Shown here one piece after another: positions 7,505 through 14,990 of a DNA stretch of 25,040 nt. The notes under the pieces are model-generated. The model ran no database searches. It saw only the letters and a list, made by a program, of their open reading frames with translations, and was not told the DNA's origin. How positions within the stretch are numbered: position 1 is the first letter of the stretch; the number at the start of each line of letters is the position of its first letter. The DNA comes from Alphaproteobacteria bacterium (GTDB taxonomy: Bacteria > Pseudomonadota > Alphaproteobacteria > JAEULC01). The DNA lies in assembly GCA_020851015.1 (NCBI GenBank), contig JADZDN010000260.1, positions 1 through 25,040 on the forward strand. The letters run 5' to 3'. The position numbers were made by a program, and so were the translations under genes.

Positions 7505-7640
7505 CTCCCTCTCCCATCGGGAGAGGGAGGGGCCCGGCGCGTCAGCGCCGGGAGGGTGAGGGACAGCGCGTGGCACCCTGCCGCTTTGTTTCCCTCACCC
7601 GGCTCGCTGCCGCTCGCCACCCTCTCCCGACCGGAGAGGG
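7505..7640. repeat. Inverted pair of REP-like palindromes, family 3
   Basis: Unit E (7505-7562) starts two bases after a stop codon. It has an 11-base perfect stem (7505-7515 with 7519-7529), a second stem CCCGGCGC-GTCA-GCGCCGGG (7533-7552) and the flank GGGTGAGGG. Unit F (7592-7640) begins with CCCTCACCC and ends with CCCTCTCC-CGACC-GGAGAGGG, so it is a diverged copy of E in opposite orientation. They sit between two convergent genes (stops at 7503 and 7646) and may act as a bidirectional transcription end, though no T-run follows either stem. Confidence 0.75.
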
Positions 7641-7645
7641 GCAAG

Positions 7646-8218
7646 CTACGACGCCTTCTGTCCCTGCTCCTTGTCGAACGCGGCCATGCGGGCGACCAGC
7701 CAGTCCCAGGCCTCGCGCTCGCGCTCGCCGGCGGTCTTCGTCACGGCGACCGACAGGTATTCCATCTCGCGCGCGATCTTCTCGCGCGGCAGCATGGAGA
7801 GCCGGCTGACCAGGATCGCGACCTCCACGACCGCGGCCTGGGCGCGGTTGAAGCCCAGGAACGGCGCGTGGGTGGCGCGGTGCACCACGCGGCAGCGCAG
7901 GCGCGGGCGCTCGGCGTCGTCGATGCGCGCGAACACCTCGACCTCCTCGTGCGCCAGGGCCGCGGCCAGCCGTGGCACGGCGACGCGCTGCGCCGGAACG
8001 ACAGGCCAGTCGCGCCGGCCGGTCAGGCATCCGGCGAAGACGCGCACGTCGTCGGTGTAGTTGACGGTGGCGACGCCGCGCGCGGCCAGGTTGTCCAGCG
8101 TGGCCGATGGGCGGAACGGCGCGATCACCAGCGCGTCCGGCTCGACGATCACGCCGATCGGCGCGATATGCGGCGATCCGTCCGGGTTGGCGGTGACGAC
8201 GATGCTCTCGCGGATCAT
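7646..8218 (-). CDS. DUF447 family protein, associated with tetrahydromethanopterin C1 genes
   Basis: A 190-residue protein opening with IRESIVVTANPDGSPHIAPIGV, the start typical of DUF447 proteins, which adopt an FMN-binding split-barrel-like fold. Later segments include VNYTDDVRVFAGCLTG and a C-terminal helix pair beginning AILVSRLSMLPREKIAREM. The exact activity is unknown. Homologues occur in methanogens and in methylotrophs inside the gene set needed for dephospho-tetrahydromethanopterin or methanofuran, and the upstream neighbours support that setting. The start codon overlaps the stop of the dihydropteroate-synthase-like gene in an ATGA, so the two are translationally coupled. Last gene of a three-gene operon ending at palindromic repeats. 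Confidence 0.75.
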   Translation of the reverse strand: MIRESIVVTANPDGSPHIAPIGVIVEPDALVIAPFRPSATLDNLAARGVATVNYTDDVRVFAGCLTGRRDWPVVPAQRVAVPRLAAALAHEEVEVFARIDDAERPRLRCRVVHRATHAPFLGFNRAQAAVVEVAILVSRLSMLPREKIAREMEYLSVAVTKTAGEREREAWDWLVARMAAFDKEQGQKAS

Positions 8219-9615
8219 CGCTTGCGCGCCAGGCGGTCGATCTTGGTCGACTTGACCGCGCCGTACTCGGCCAGGTCCTCCGCCCTACGCTCCACCGCCA
8301 CGCCCCAGTCCAGCTCGCGGTCCTGCACGTAGCGCTTGCCGAGCTGCCAGGCTATCTGCGCGCGCGCCGTCTCGACGCCCATGTAGAAGGCGTGCGCCGC
8401 GTCGTTCTCCAGCTTCAAGTCGGGCCACAGGTCGAACGGGTCGGTCGCCACGCGCCGGCCGTCGCGGTTGAGGACGTGGATGCCGTCCGCGGTCACCTCG
8501 ACCCGGAAATTCGTGTCCTTGATCGCGTGCGCCAGCTCGGCGATGTCCTCGGCCGTGCTGGGGAAGGGCTTGCGGTCGCGCAAGCCCATCAGCCCGCCGT
8601 CATAGTCCTGCGGCAGGGCGCCGTCTGCGCGGGCGGCGAACATGATGCGCCGCGCCAGGTCGGTCTCGGCGACGGCGCGGCTGTTGTGCTGGCTGACCCG
8701 CACGACCAGCACGTTGCGGATGGAAAGTTCCGAGACGATCCCCATCAGCACCGCGTTGATGCCCGTCGTGTCGGCGTCGGTCAGCTCGGTCAGGTTGCCC
8801 GTGCCCATCAGGATCTCGATCTCGGGATGGCGCCGCCGCAATTCACGATAGCGCACCAGGGATTCGGTGAAGCCGAAATGGATTGGATCGAGGATTGGGT
8901 CGGCGATAAAGGGTTTCCCCCTGGCCTGCATCGCCGCGACCGCGCGCAGCAGCGAGTCGAGGTCGCCAGGCCGGGAGGGGATCAGCACCGGCACGGCGGC
9001 GGTCTCGTCGCTCAACGACAGCGTCTCTTCCGTCAGACTGAGCAGGAAGTCCGCGCCGGCCGAAGCACCCCGGCGCAGCTCGTCAGGGTCGGCGGAATCG
9101 ACGCTGACCGCGTGGCCCGCGGCCTTCAAGGCGCGCACCGCCTCGGCGAGATGCGGAAATTGCGTGCCCGGCAGGCAGCCCAGGTCGATCACGTCGGCGC
9201 CCTGGCGTCGGTAGTCGGCGGCGCGGTCGAGGATCGCGGGGATGTCCAGGCCCGGCGCGTCGACGATCTCGGCGAAGATGCGCACGTCGTGGTGCGAAAG
9301 GTCGGGCGGGCCGCCGGCGCGGCCGAAGACGCGCGGCAGGTCCTTCGCGTCGTCCGGGCCGCGCACGAACGGCGCGCCGTAGTGCCGCGCCAGCGTATCG
9401 AGATCGCCGCGGCAGCGCCCGGGCACCACCACCTTGGTGGCGTCGCCGATGCCGTCCAGCCGGCGGCGGATCAGGTCGGCCGTCATCAATCCGGCGACGG
9501 CCAAGCCAAGGACGCGCAGCTCCCAGTCGAAATCGACGGGGCCGAGCGCCTCCATGGTCCGGCGCAGGCGCTTCTCGGCCAGCCGCCCGGTCAAGAGCAG
9601 GATGCGCTCACGCAT
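8215..9615 (-). CDS. Dihydropteroate synthase-like protein (DUF6513 type) of the tetrahydromethanopterin gene set
   Basis: A 466-residue protein. The middle part reads as a pterin-binding TIM barrel: ADVIDLGCLPG at 140-150 corresponds to the DHPS strand that binds the pterin, and AVSVDSADPDEL at 169-180 to the next strand. An N-terminal domain of about 115 residues (MRERILLLTGRLAE start, KVVVPGRCRGDL at 61-72) precedes it, and a C-terminal region after about residue 340 carries a VTADGIHVLNRDG segment. This layout is unlike folate DHPS (about 280 residues) and matches the longer archaeal/methylotroph relatives. It probably works in assembly of the methanopterin-type cofactor; the precise step is not known to me. 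Overlaps the flavoprotein gene by 8 bases upstream and the DUF447 gene by 4 downstream. Confidence 0.78.
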   Translation of the reverse strand: MRERILLLTGRLAEKRLRRTMEALGPVDFDWELRVLGLAVAGLMTADLIRRRLDGIGDATKVVVPGRCRGDLDTLARHYGAPFVRGPDDAKDLPRVFGRAGGPPDLSHHDVRIFAEIVDAPGLDIPAILDRAADYRRQGADVIDLGCLPGTQFPHLAEAVRALKAAGHAVSVDSADPDELRRGASAGADFLLSLTEETLSLSDETAAVPVLIPSRPGDLDSLLRAVAAMQARGKPFIADPILDPIHFGFTESLVRYRELRRRHPEIEILMGTGNLTELTDADTTGINAVLMGIVSELSIRNVLVVRVSQHNSRAVAETDLARRIMFAARADGALPQDYDGGLMGLRDRKPFPSTAEDIAELAHAIKDTNFRVEVTADGIHVLNRDGRRVATDPFDLWPDLKLENDAAHAFYMGVETARAQIAWQLGKRYVQDRELDWGVAVERRAEDLAEYGAVKSTKIDRLARKR

Positions 9616-10174
9616 GCGCCCGCACCTGGTCCAGGCGGGCGCGCAGGGCGCGCTCCAGGCTCGCCATGCCGTCGACGACGATGGTCGCCTCGAACGCCTT
9701 CAGCCGCTCCACGTTCTCCAGGTCGATGCGGCGCGGATACACCTTGACCATGCCGCCCGGCGCCATGGTATCGAGCTCGGGCGCGGTGTCGCAGGCGAAG
9801 ACGATCGACGGCACGCGGCACTTGCCCGCCTGGGCGAAGACATTGGTCGCCAGCGTGTCGGAAATGCCGGCCACGCACTTGGCGATGGTGTTGGAGGTGG
9901 CGGGCGCCATCACCAGCGTGTGGTAGACGCCGTGGTAGAACAGCCCGACCGGGGCGGCGCTGGCGGTCGTGTCCTTGAACACGCGGGCGCCCTTGGGAAA
10001 CCGGTCGAGCTTCTCGCGGTACATGCGGATGACCTCGGCCGCGGCCCGGCTGACGAACACGTCCAATTCGCCCAGCCCGGCCATCAGTTCCAGGCATTCC
10101 GTGAAGAAATGCCCGGAGCCGGTGAGCGCCCAGGCCAGACGCGGCGTCTTGACCTTTTCCCTTCTGCCCGGCAT
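9608..10174 (-). CDS. Flavoprotein, dihydromethanopterin reductase (DmrB/AfpA)-like
   Basis: A 188-residue protein of the HFCD flavoprotein fold. LAWALTGSGHFFTECLELM (13-31) is the FMN-phosphate loop region, and APATSNTIAKCVAGISDTLATN (starting at 90) is the classic PATxNTxAK segment. The archaeal flavoprotein AfpA and the FMN-dependent dihydromethanopterin reductase DmrB are in this family and reduce dihydromethanopterin to the tetrahydro form. That role fits the DHPS-like and DUF447 genes directly downstream in the same operon. A phosphopantothenoylcysteine decarboxylase role is less likely given this context. The ATG at 10174 was chosen; the frame is open to 10240 but the extension is not family-like. 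First gene of the operon, divergent from the TPR gene. Confidence 0.75.
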   Translation of the reverse strand: MPGRREKVKTPRLAWALTGSGHFFTECLELMAGLGELDVFVSRAAAEVIRMYREKLDRFPKGARVFKDTTASAAPVGLFYHGVYHTLVMAPATSNTIAKCVAGISDTLATNVFAQAGKCRVPSIVFACDTAPELDTMAPGGMVKVYPRRIDLENVERLKAFEATIVVDGMASLERALRARLDQVRAHA

Positions 10175-10215
10175 CGATGCCCCGAGAAGACCTTGAACCC
10201 GGACGGAGTGTAGCA

Positions 10216-11721
10216 TTGCCGACGGCCGATCGCGTACCACAGCCGAAGATCGACAGCGCCGCCGTCGCGCGCAAGATGGTCGAGCAGGGCATCCAGCTGC
10301 GCCGTCGCGGGCTGATCGACGAGGCCGCGCGCAACTACGAGGCCGCCCTGGTGCTCGCCCCCGACATGCCCGAAGCGCACTACAACCTGGGCGTGGCGCG
10401 CCAGGCCCAGGGGCGGCTCGAGGACGCGGCGCGTTGCTGGGAGCGGGCGGTCGAGCTGAAGCAGGATTTCGCGGCGGCGCGCAACAACCTGGGCAGCGCG
10501 CTGCTCGAGCTGGGCTTGCCGTGGGAGGCGATCGCGCAGCATCGCCGCGTCCTGGTCGACAACCCCCGCTCGCTGCCCGGGCTCATCAACCTGGGCAATG
10601 CGCTGCGCCAGGCCGGCGAGCCGGCGCAGGCCGAGGCAACCTACCGCCACGCGCTGGCGATCGCGCCGGACGACCCGATGGCGACGGCCAATCTGGGCCT
10701 CGTGCTGCAGGACCTGGACCGGCTGGGCGAGGCCGAGGCCGCGTTCCGCCGCGCCATCGCGCTGCGCCCCGACCACGCCGAGGCGCATCGCTCGCTCGGC
10801 ATGCTGCTGCTGCTGCAGGGGCTCTTCACGGAAGGCTGGGCCGAGTATGACTGGCGCTGGCGCACGCCGCGCCAGCAGCGGCGCAACCTCGGATGCCCGA
10901 CCTGGCGGGGCGAGGACATCGCCGGCAAGACCATCCTGCTGCACGCCGAGCAGGGGCTGGGCGACACGATCATGGCCTGCCGTTTGGCCGGCACCGTGGC
11001 CGAACGTGGTGCGCGCGTCGTGCTGGAGGTGCAACCGCCGCTCGTGCGCCTGCTGAACGGGCTGGCGAGCGTCGCCGCGATCGTACCGCGCGGCGCCGCG
11101 CTGCCGGCGGCGGACGTCGAAGCCTCGCTGCTCGACCTGCCGGGCATCCTTGGCCTGGATGCCGCGACGATCCCCGCGCCGGTTCCCTACCTCGCGGCCG
11201 AGCCCGAGCGGGTCGAACGCTGGCGCCGGCAGATCGACGGGCGGCCCGGCTTCAAGATCGGCGTGATCTGGCAGGGCAATCCCAAGAGCATCGCCGAGCT
11301 GGGCCGATCCGCGCCCCTGGCCGCGCTGGCGCCCCTCGCGGCCCTGCCCGGCGTGCGGCTGATCTCGCTGCAGAAAGGGCCGGGCAGCGAGCAGATCTGG
11401 AGTTTGCCGGCGATCGAGGACCTGGGGCCGCGCTTCGACGCGGGCGAGGACGCGTTCCTCGACACGGCGGCCGCGATGCAGAGCCTGGACCTGGTCGTCA
11501 GCGTCGATACGGCGCCCGCGCACCTGGCCGGCGCGCTGGCAAGGCCGGCGTGGATCGCCTTGAAGCGCGTACCCGACTGGCGCTGGATGCAGGGGCGCGA
11601 GGACAGCCCGTGGTATCCGACGGCACGGCTGTTCCGCCAGGACCGCGCGGGCGACTGGGCGGGCGTGTTCCAGCGCATGGCGGAGATGCTGCGCCCCCGT
11701 CTCGCGGAGGCAGGGCCATGA
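10216..11721 (+). CDS. TPR-repeat protein with glycosyltransferase-like (GT9/GT-B) C-terminal domain
   Basis: A 501-residue protein. Residues 17-200 hold about five tetratricopeptide repeats, each with the NLGxxL...G...EA pattern (for example AHYNLGVARQAQGRLEDAA at 54-72). After a linker with EGWAEYDWRWR (206-216) comes a heptosyltransferase-like GT-B domain: LLHAEQGLGDTIMACRLA at 241-258, FKIGVIWQGNP near 345 and SVDTAPAHLAGALARP near 435. Proteins of this layout are common in alphaproteobacteria and are presumed sugar transferases acting on glycans or proteins; the substrate is unknown. I chose the TTG at 10216 because GGAG sits 7 bases upstream; an in-frame ATG at 10177 lacks a ribosome site and lies against the divergent gene. 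Coupled to the next gene by an ATGA overlap. Confidence 0.8.
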   Translation: MPTADRVPQPKIDSAAVARKMVEQGIQLRRRGLIDEAARNYEAALVLAPDMPEAHYNLGVARQAQGRLEDAARCWERAVELKQDFAAARNNLGSALLELGLPWEAIAQHRRVLVDNPRSLPGLINLGNALRQAGEPAQAEATYRHALAIAPDDPMATANLGLVLQDLDRLGEAEAAFRRAIALRPDHAEAHRSLGMLLLLQGLFTEGWAEYDWRWRTPRQQRRNLGCPTWRGEDIAGKTILLHAEQGLGDTIMACRLAGTVAERGARVVLEVQPPLVRLLNGLASVAAIVPRGAALPAADVEASLLDLPGILGLDAATIPAPVPYLAAEPERVERWRRQIDGRPGFKIGVIWQGNPKSIAELGRSAPLAALAPLAALPGVRLISLQKGPGSEQIWSLPAIEDLGPRFDAGEDAFLDTAAAMQSLDLVVSVDTAPAHLAGALARPAWIALKRVPDWRWMQGREDSPWYPTARLFRQDRAGDWAGVFQRMAEMLRPRLAEAGP

Positions 11722-12104
11722 CGCCGCTGGCGCCGGTCTCCTGGGGCGAGCTGATCGACAAGATCACGATCCTCGAGATCAAGGCGCGCCGCATCGCCGA
11801 TCCCGCCAAGCGCGCGAACGTGGCGCGCGAACTGCAGGCGCTCGTCGCCGTGCGCGATGCCGGCGGCGCGTTGCCGCCGGCGGTCGCGCCGCTGGCGGCG
11901 GAGCTGGGCGCGGTCAACGACGCCCTGTGGGAGATCGAGGACGCGATCCGCGGCTGCGAGGCGGCGGGCGACTTCTCGGCCCGGTTCGTCGCGCTGGCCC
12001 GCAAGGTCTACACGACCAACGACCGCCGCGCGGCGCTGAAGCGGCGGATCAACGAGCTCTTGGGCTCCGAGCTGGTCGAGGAAAAGAGCTACCGCGGCGG
12101 CTGA
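11718..12104 (+). CDS. DUF6165 family protein
   Basis: A 128-residue, mostly helical protein. The start PVSWGELIDKITILEIKARRI and the segment AVNDALWEIEDAIR are family hallmarks as I remember them. No catalytic motif, signal peptide or membrane segment is visible. The function is unknown. It overlaps the TPR/glycosyltransferase gene by four bases (ATGA), so the two are co-translated and probably act together. Its 3' end overlaps the convergent amino acid kinase gene by 16 bases. Confidence 0.75.
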   Translation: MTPLAPVSWGELIDKITILEIKARRIADPAKRANVARELQALVAVRDAGGALPPAVAPLAAELGAVNDALWEIEDAIRGCEAAGDFSARFVALARKVYTTNDRRAALKRRINELLGSELVEEKSYRGG

Positions 12105-12739
12105 ACCAGCGTCATCGCGCCGGCGGGAACTCCGGCGCGCAAGGCCCGTCGGAACAGGGCGCGATCCCCGCGCCAGACCACCGACACGCCGAACCGCCCG
12201 GCAGCGGCATAGCGCGGAAACGCCGCGTCCACCAGACCCGTTCGCGCCAGCGCGCGCAGGCCGGCGCATCGTTTCGGCACGCGCGCCGACTTCACCAGCA
12301 CCAGGTGATCGGCCCGCAAGCGCCGCGCCAGCCACGCGGCCAGGCTGTCCGACGTCATGTCCCAGCTCTGGGCGATCGTCCGCGAGCCGCGTGCATCGTC
12401 GAAGACCAGCGCGCGCGCCGACCAGACCGGCGTCCTGCCGGCTTTCAGCGCCGCGCGGATCGCGGCGGGGCGTTCGGCCGGCACCAGCCGGCCGCGCGAC
12501 AAGCCGCAGAGCATCAGCCCGTATTGCTCCATGGCGAGGACTGCCATGCGATGGGCGACGCCGTCAGAAAAGCGCCAGCGCGCCTGCGCCGCGCGTACCT
12601 GGTCGGCGAACGGTCCGCCGCCCGGCACCACCACCAGATCGACCGCGCGCGGCATCGCCAGCAGCGCGACCCAGCGGCGCAGATCGGGCCATTCCGCCAG
12701 GCTGCCGCCCAGCTTCACCACCCAGCAATGGCGTCGCAT
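12089..12739 (-). CDS. Amino acid kinase family protein, MfnE-like
   Basis: A 216-residue protein with the amino acid kinase fold: VVKLGGSLA at 7-15 (ATP phosphate loop), VVVPGGGPFADQVR at 36-49 (substrate loop) and SWDMTSDSLAAWLARRL at 125-141, followed by HLVLVKSARVP. It is shorter than acetylglutamate or aspartate kinases and lacks any ACT domain. Small kinases of this type are encoded with tetrahydromethanopterin genes in methylotrophs, and the methanogen relative MfnE phosphorylates 5-(aminomethyl)-3-furanmethanol phosphate in methanofuran synthesis. The neighbouring dihydroneopterin aldolase gene 14 bases upstream and the nearby DHPS-like operon support this. The substrate here is inferred, not shown. 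No clear ribosome site precedes the ATG at 12739. Confidence 0.72.
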   Translation of the reverse strand: MRRHCWVVKLGGSLAEWPDLRRWVALLAMPRAVDLVVVPGGGPFADQVRAAQARWRFSDGVAHRMAVLAMEQYGLMLCGLSRGRLVPAERPAAIRAALKAGRTPVWSARALVFDDARGSRTIAQSWDMTSDSLAAWLARRLRADHLVLVKSARVPKRCAGLRALARTGLVDAAFPRYAAAGRFGVSVVWRGDRALFRRALRAGVPAGAMTLVQPPR

Positions 12740-12753
12740 GGAATCGATCGGGT

Positions 12754-13239
12754 CTAGGCGCCCGACAGGACCCGCAGCAGGGGCTGCACTTCGGCGGCGG
12801 CCGGTGCGCGCCGCTCGATCTCGACGCCGACGGCGGCGCCAGGAACGATGTCGAGCTTTTCCACCTTCACCCGCGCAAGGACGACGCGCGGGTCCTTCAG
12901 CGCCAGCGCGGCAACCTGCTCGGCCAGCGTTTCGACCAGGTTGACATGGCCCTTCGCCAGTAGGCCGCGGATGCCGTCAACCACGTCCTCGTAGGACAGG
13001 ATTTCATCGAGGGAATCGCGGCGCGGTCCGCCCTTCGGCAGCCGCACGCAGAGGTCCACGTTGAAGCGGATGCGCTGTGGCTTCTGCTGTTCGTGCTCGT
13101 AGACGCCGATATGGCCGTGCAGCACGAGGTCGCGCACGAACACGCGCGTCAGCTCTGCTTCTCCCCGCTCGGCGGCGGGGTCGCGCTCGCCCGGTTCGGG
13201 CTGGGCAAGCTGGACCGCCAGGATGCGCTGCAAGGACAT
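12754..13239 (-). CDS. folB: Dihydroneopterin aldolase (FolB family)
   Basis: A 161-residue protein. Residues 30-135 are the FolB domain: VRDLVLHGHIGVYEHEQQKPQ with E48/E50, LSYEDVV with Y83, NLVETLAEQVA with E103, and VKVEKLD with Lys128 in the place of the catalytic lysine. The enzyme cleaves dihydroneopterin to 6-hydroxymethyl-dihydropterin and glycolaldehyde for folate, and the same pterin is a precursor of methanopterin-type cofactors. An extra 28-residue charged N-terminal segment precedes the domain. The ATG at 13239 is nevertheless favoured because GGAGG lies 6 bases upstream. Because it is paired with the kinase gene, it may be a second FolB copy dedicated to the C1 cofactor; only the genome can tell. 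Confidence 0.85.
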   Translation of the reverse strand: MSLQRILAVQLAQPEPGERDPAAERGEAELTRVFVRDLVLHGHIGVYEHEQQKPQRIRFNVDLCVRLPKGGPRRDSLDEILSYEDVVDGIRGLLAKGHVNLVETLAEQVAALALKDPRVVLARVKVEKLDIVPGAAVGVEIERRAPAAAEVQPLLRVLSGA

Positions 13240-13304
13240 GGAAGGCCTCCGTATGGCGCCCGGACTATGCCCCAGGGGCGCCGCACCGGCAAATCGGCTT
13301 GCGA

Positions 13305-13334
13305 TTGCCCACGCCTCCGACGCCCGGGTATTGT
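13305..13334 (+). promoter_or_regulatory. Possible promoter giving a leaderless transcript
   Basis: TTGCCC (13305-13310) and TATTGT (13329-13334) are 18 bases apart. The -10-like box ends six bases before the ATG at 13341, so the mRNA would begin at or next to the start codon. This would explain the absence of a ribosome site. Both hexamers are imperfect. Confidence 0.3.
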
Positions 13335-13340
13335 GCCCTT

Positions 13341-13829
13341 ATGAACGCCCCGAAACGCTCGGCGTTGCGCGTGGTCATCCTCGACCCCGATCCGGCCAAG
13401 CACCAGGCCGAGATGGTGCGGTCGGTCCTGACCATGCTGCAGGTGTCGATGATCCGCGACGCCAGCGACGCGGGTCGGCTGTTCGCGCGCCTCCAGCAGT
13501 TCCAGGCCGATCTCCTGATCGCGACCGTGTCCGCGGCCGAGGCCGTCGTGCTTGCGACCGCCGTGCGGCGCGACACCGCCTCGCCCAATCGCCGGTTGCC
13601 GATCATCGCCGTGGTTCCGCCGATGACCCCGGCGGAGCTGGTGCATGTGCGCGACGCCGGGGTGACCGAGATCCTGGTGCATCCCATCACCGCCAAGGCG
13701 CTGGCGGCGAGGGTCGACGCTGTGATCGACCGCGGACGGAATTTCGTCGACTCGACGGTATTCGTGGGGCCCGACCGCCGCCGGCGCGCGGGCGCCGGCT
13801 ACACCGGCCCCAACCGCCGGAAGCGTTAG
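13341..13829 (+). CDS. Degenerate response-regulator receiver protein
   Basis: A 162-residue single-domain protein with the CheY-like order: VVILDPDPAKHQ (11-22, acidic pair present), FQADLLIATVSAAE (54-67), LPIIAVVPPMTPAE (86-99) and AGVTEILVHPITAKAL (106-121). The phospho-acceptor aspartate expected in the second segment is absent; the aligned position is about Thr62. The switch lysine of the usual K-P motif is His114. A basic tail follows, with FVGPDRRRR and GPNRRKR, a motif pair seen after receiver domains in other alphaproteobacterial proteins. It is probably a phosphorylation-independent adaptor rather than a classical regulator. No partner kinase is nearby. Its stop lies 3 bases from that of the convergent yqaA-like gene. 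Confidence 0.7.
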   Translation: MNAPKRSALRVVILDPDPAKHQAEMVRSVLTMLQVSMIRDASDAGRLFARLQQFQADLLIATVSAAEAVVLATAVRRDTASPNRRLPIIAVVPPMTPAELVHVRDAGVTEILVHPITAKALAARVDAVIDRGRNFVDSTVFVGPDRRRRAGAGYTGPNRRKR

Positions 13830-13832
13830 CGG

Positions 13833-14258
13833 TCAGATCTTGGCCGCAAGCCAGACAACGGCCGCATAGCGCGCCGCCTTGCCGAGCCCCGTCAGCAACA
13901 CGAAGCGCAGGAAGTTGACGCGCAGCACCCCGGCGGCCAGCGTCAGCGGGTCGCCCACGATCGGCAGCCAGGCCAGCAGCAGCGACCAGCTTCCCCAGCG
14001 GCCGAACCAGGCTTGCGCGCGCGCCAGGGCATCGTGCTTGACCGGAAACCACCGCCGGTCCTGCCAATGCAGCAGGAAGCGGCCGAGCAGCCAGTTGACG
14101 CAGCTTCCCGCCGTGTTCGCGACCAGCGCGATGGCGAACAGCACGGCAAGGTCGTGTCCCCGCGCCGCCACCAGCGCCGCCAGCATCGCCTCGGACGACA
14201 GCGGCAGCAGGGTCGCCGCCAGGAACGCGCCCAGCGCCAGCGCGGCATAGGTTTCCAC
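13833..14258 (-). CDS. yqaA: YqaA-type small inner-membrane protein (DedA/SNARE-associated family)
   Basis: A 141-residue hydrophobic protein with about four membrane segments. LGAFLAATLLPLSSEAMLAAL near the start, ANTAGSCVNWLLGRF in the middle and LLLAWLPIVGDPLTLAAGVLR are the conserved blocks of YqaA proteins, small relatives of the DedA membrane family that includes lipid flippases. The exact function is unknown. The GTG at 14258 is the start because it places the first helix at the family's usual position; no strong ribosome site is seen. It lies 23 bases after the glutathione peroxidase gene on the same strand and is likely co-transcribed. Confidence 0.8.
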   Translation of the reverse strand: METYAALALGAFLAATLLPLSSEAMLAALVAARGHDLAVLFAIALVANTAGSCVNWLLGRFLLHWQDRRWFPVKHDALARAQAWFGRWGSWSLLLAWLPIVGDPLTLAAGVLRVNFLRFVLLTGLGKAARYAAVVWLAAKI

Positions 14259-14281
14259 GGGCGCGCCGCGTGCGACAGGCG

Positions 14282-14839
14282 CTATCGCGGCAGCGCGGCT
14301 TCCACGGCCTTGATGAAGTCGGGCGAGCCGGGCTCGGCCTGGGTCGGGAACCAGCCCACCAGCTTGCCGTCCGGCCCCACCAGGTATTTGTGGAAGTTCC
14401 AGCGCGGCGCCGCCGCCGCGCCCAGTTCGCCCAGCGCCCAGCGATAGAAGGGATGCGCCTCGGCGCCCTTGACCGTCACCTTCTCGGTCAGCGGAAAGTC
14501 GATGCTGTAGTTCACTTCGCAGAACTTCTTGATCTCCTCAGCGCTGCCCGGCTCCTGCTGGCCGAAATCGTTCGACGGCACGCCCAGCACCACCAGGCCG
14601 CGGTCGCGATAGTGCTGCCACAGCGTCTCCAGCGCCTGGTATTGCGGGGTGTAGCCGCAGAAGGACGCGGTGTTTACCACCAGCACGGCCTTGCCGCGAA
14701 ACGCCGACATCGGCATCGCCTGCCCGTCGATCGCCGTGAAATCGAAGTCGTAGGCCGTGCCGGCCATGGCCGGCGGCGGCGCAAGCAAACCAAAGGCCGC
14801 AAGAGCGACGGCAGCGGCCAGGCGAAGGACGATCGACAT
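14282..14839 (-). CDS. Glutathione peroxidase-family thiol peroxidase, exported
   Basis: A 185-residue protein with a clear signal peptide: MSIVLRL, a hydrophobic core and cleavage after AMA (about residue 26), so it acts in the periplasm. The peroxidase domain has NTASFCGYTPQY (56-67) with peroxidatic Cys61 in place of selenocysteine, PSNDFGQQEPGS (88-99) with the catalytic glutamine, and RWNFHKYLV (146-154) with the catalytic Trp-Asn. Cys107 in KKFCEVNY is at the usual resolving position, which suggests thioredoxin-type rather than glutathione-type recycling. Role: reduction of hydrogen or lipid peroxides. Start at 14839 because GGGGAG lies 8 bases upstream; an in-frame TTG at 14854 lies on that ribosome site. 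Confidence 0.88.
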   Translation of the reverse strand: MSIVLRLAAAVALAAFGLLAPPPAMAGTAYDFDFTAIDGQAMPMSAFRGKAVLVVNTASFCGYTPQYQALETLWQHYRDRGLVVLGVPSNDFGQQEPGSAEEIKKFCEVNYSIDFPLTEKVTVKGAEAHPFYRWALGELGAAAAPRWNFHKYLVGPDGKLVGWFPTQAEPGSPDFIKAVEAALPR

Positions 14840-14928
14840 GCGGCGGCTCCCCAAGATGGCGTCGACCCCATTCCTAGCCCCGTGGACGGGCGGCTTCCAG
14901 TCGCAATCGGGTGATGGCAGGGCGAAAG

Positions 14929-14957
14929 TTCACGCCGACCGGCCGGACGGCTATGCT
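14929..14957 (+). promoter_or_regulatory. Candidate sigma-70 promoter for the ferritin-like gene
   Basis: TTCACG (14929-14934) and TATGCT (14952-14957) are spaced by 17 bases, with the start codon 33 bases beyond. The -10 hexamer is the same as that proposed at 5322. Each box matches consensus at four of six positions. Confidence 0.35.
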
Positions 14958-14990
14958 AGGCTGCGGCAAAGCCCGGAGAGAGGCCCTTTG

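Noticed and set aside
7505..7640. The clustered palindromes as a CRISPR array or rho-independent terminators.
   Set aside because: There are only two diverged inverted copies, with no regular spacers, and no T-run follows the stems; they fit REP-like repeats better.
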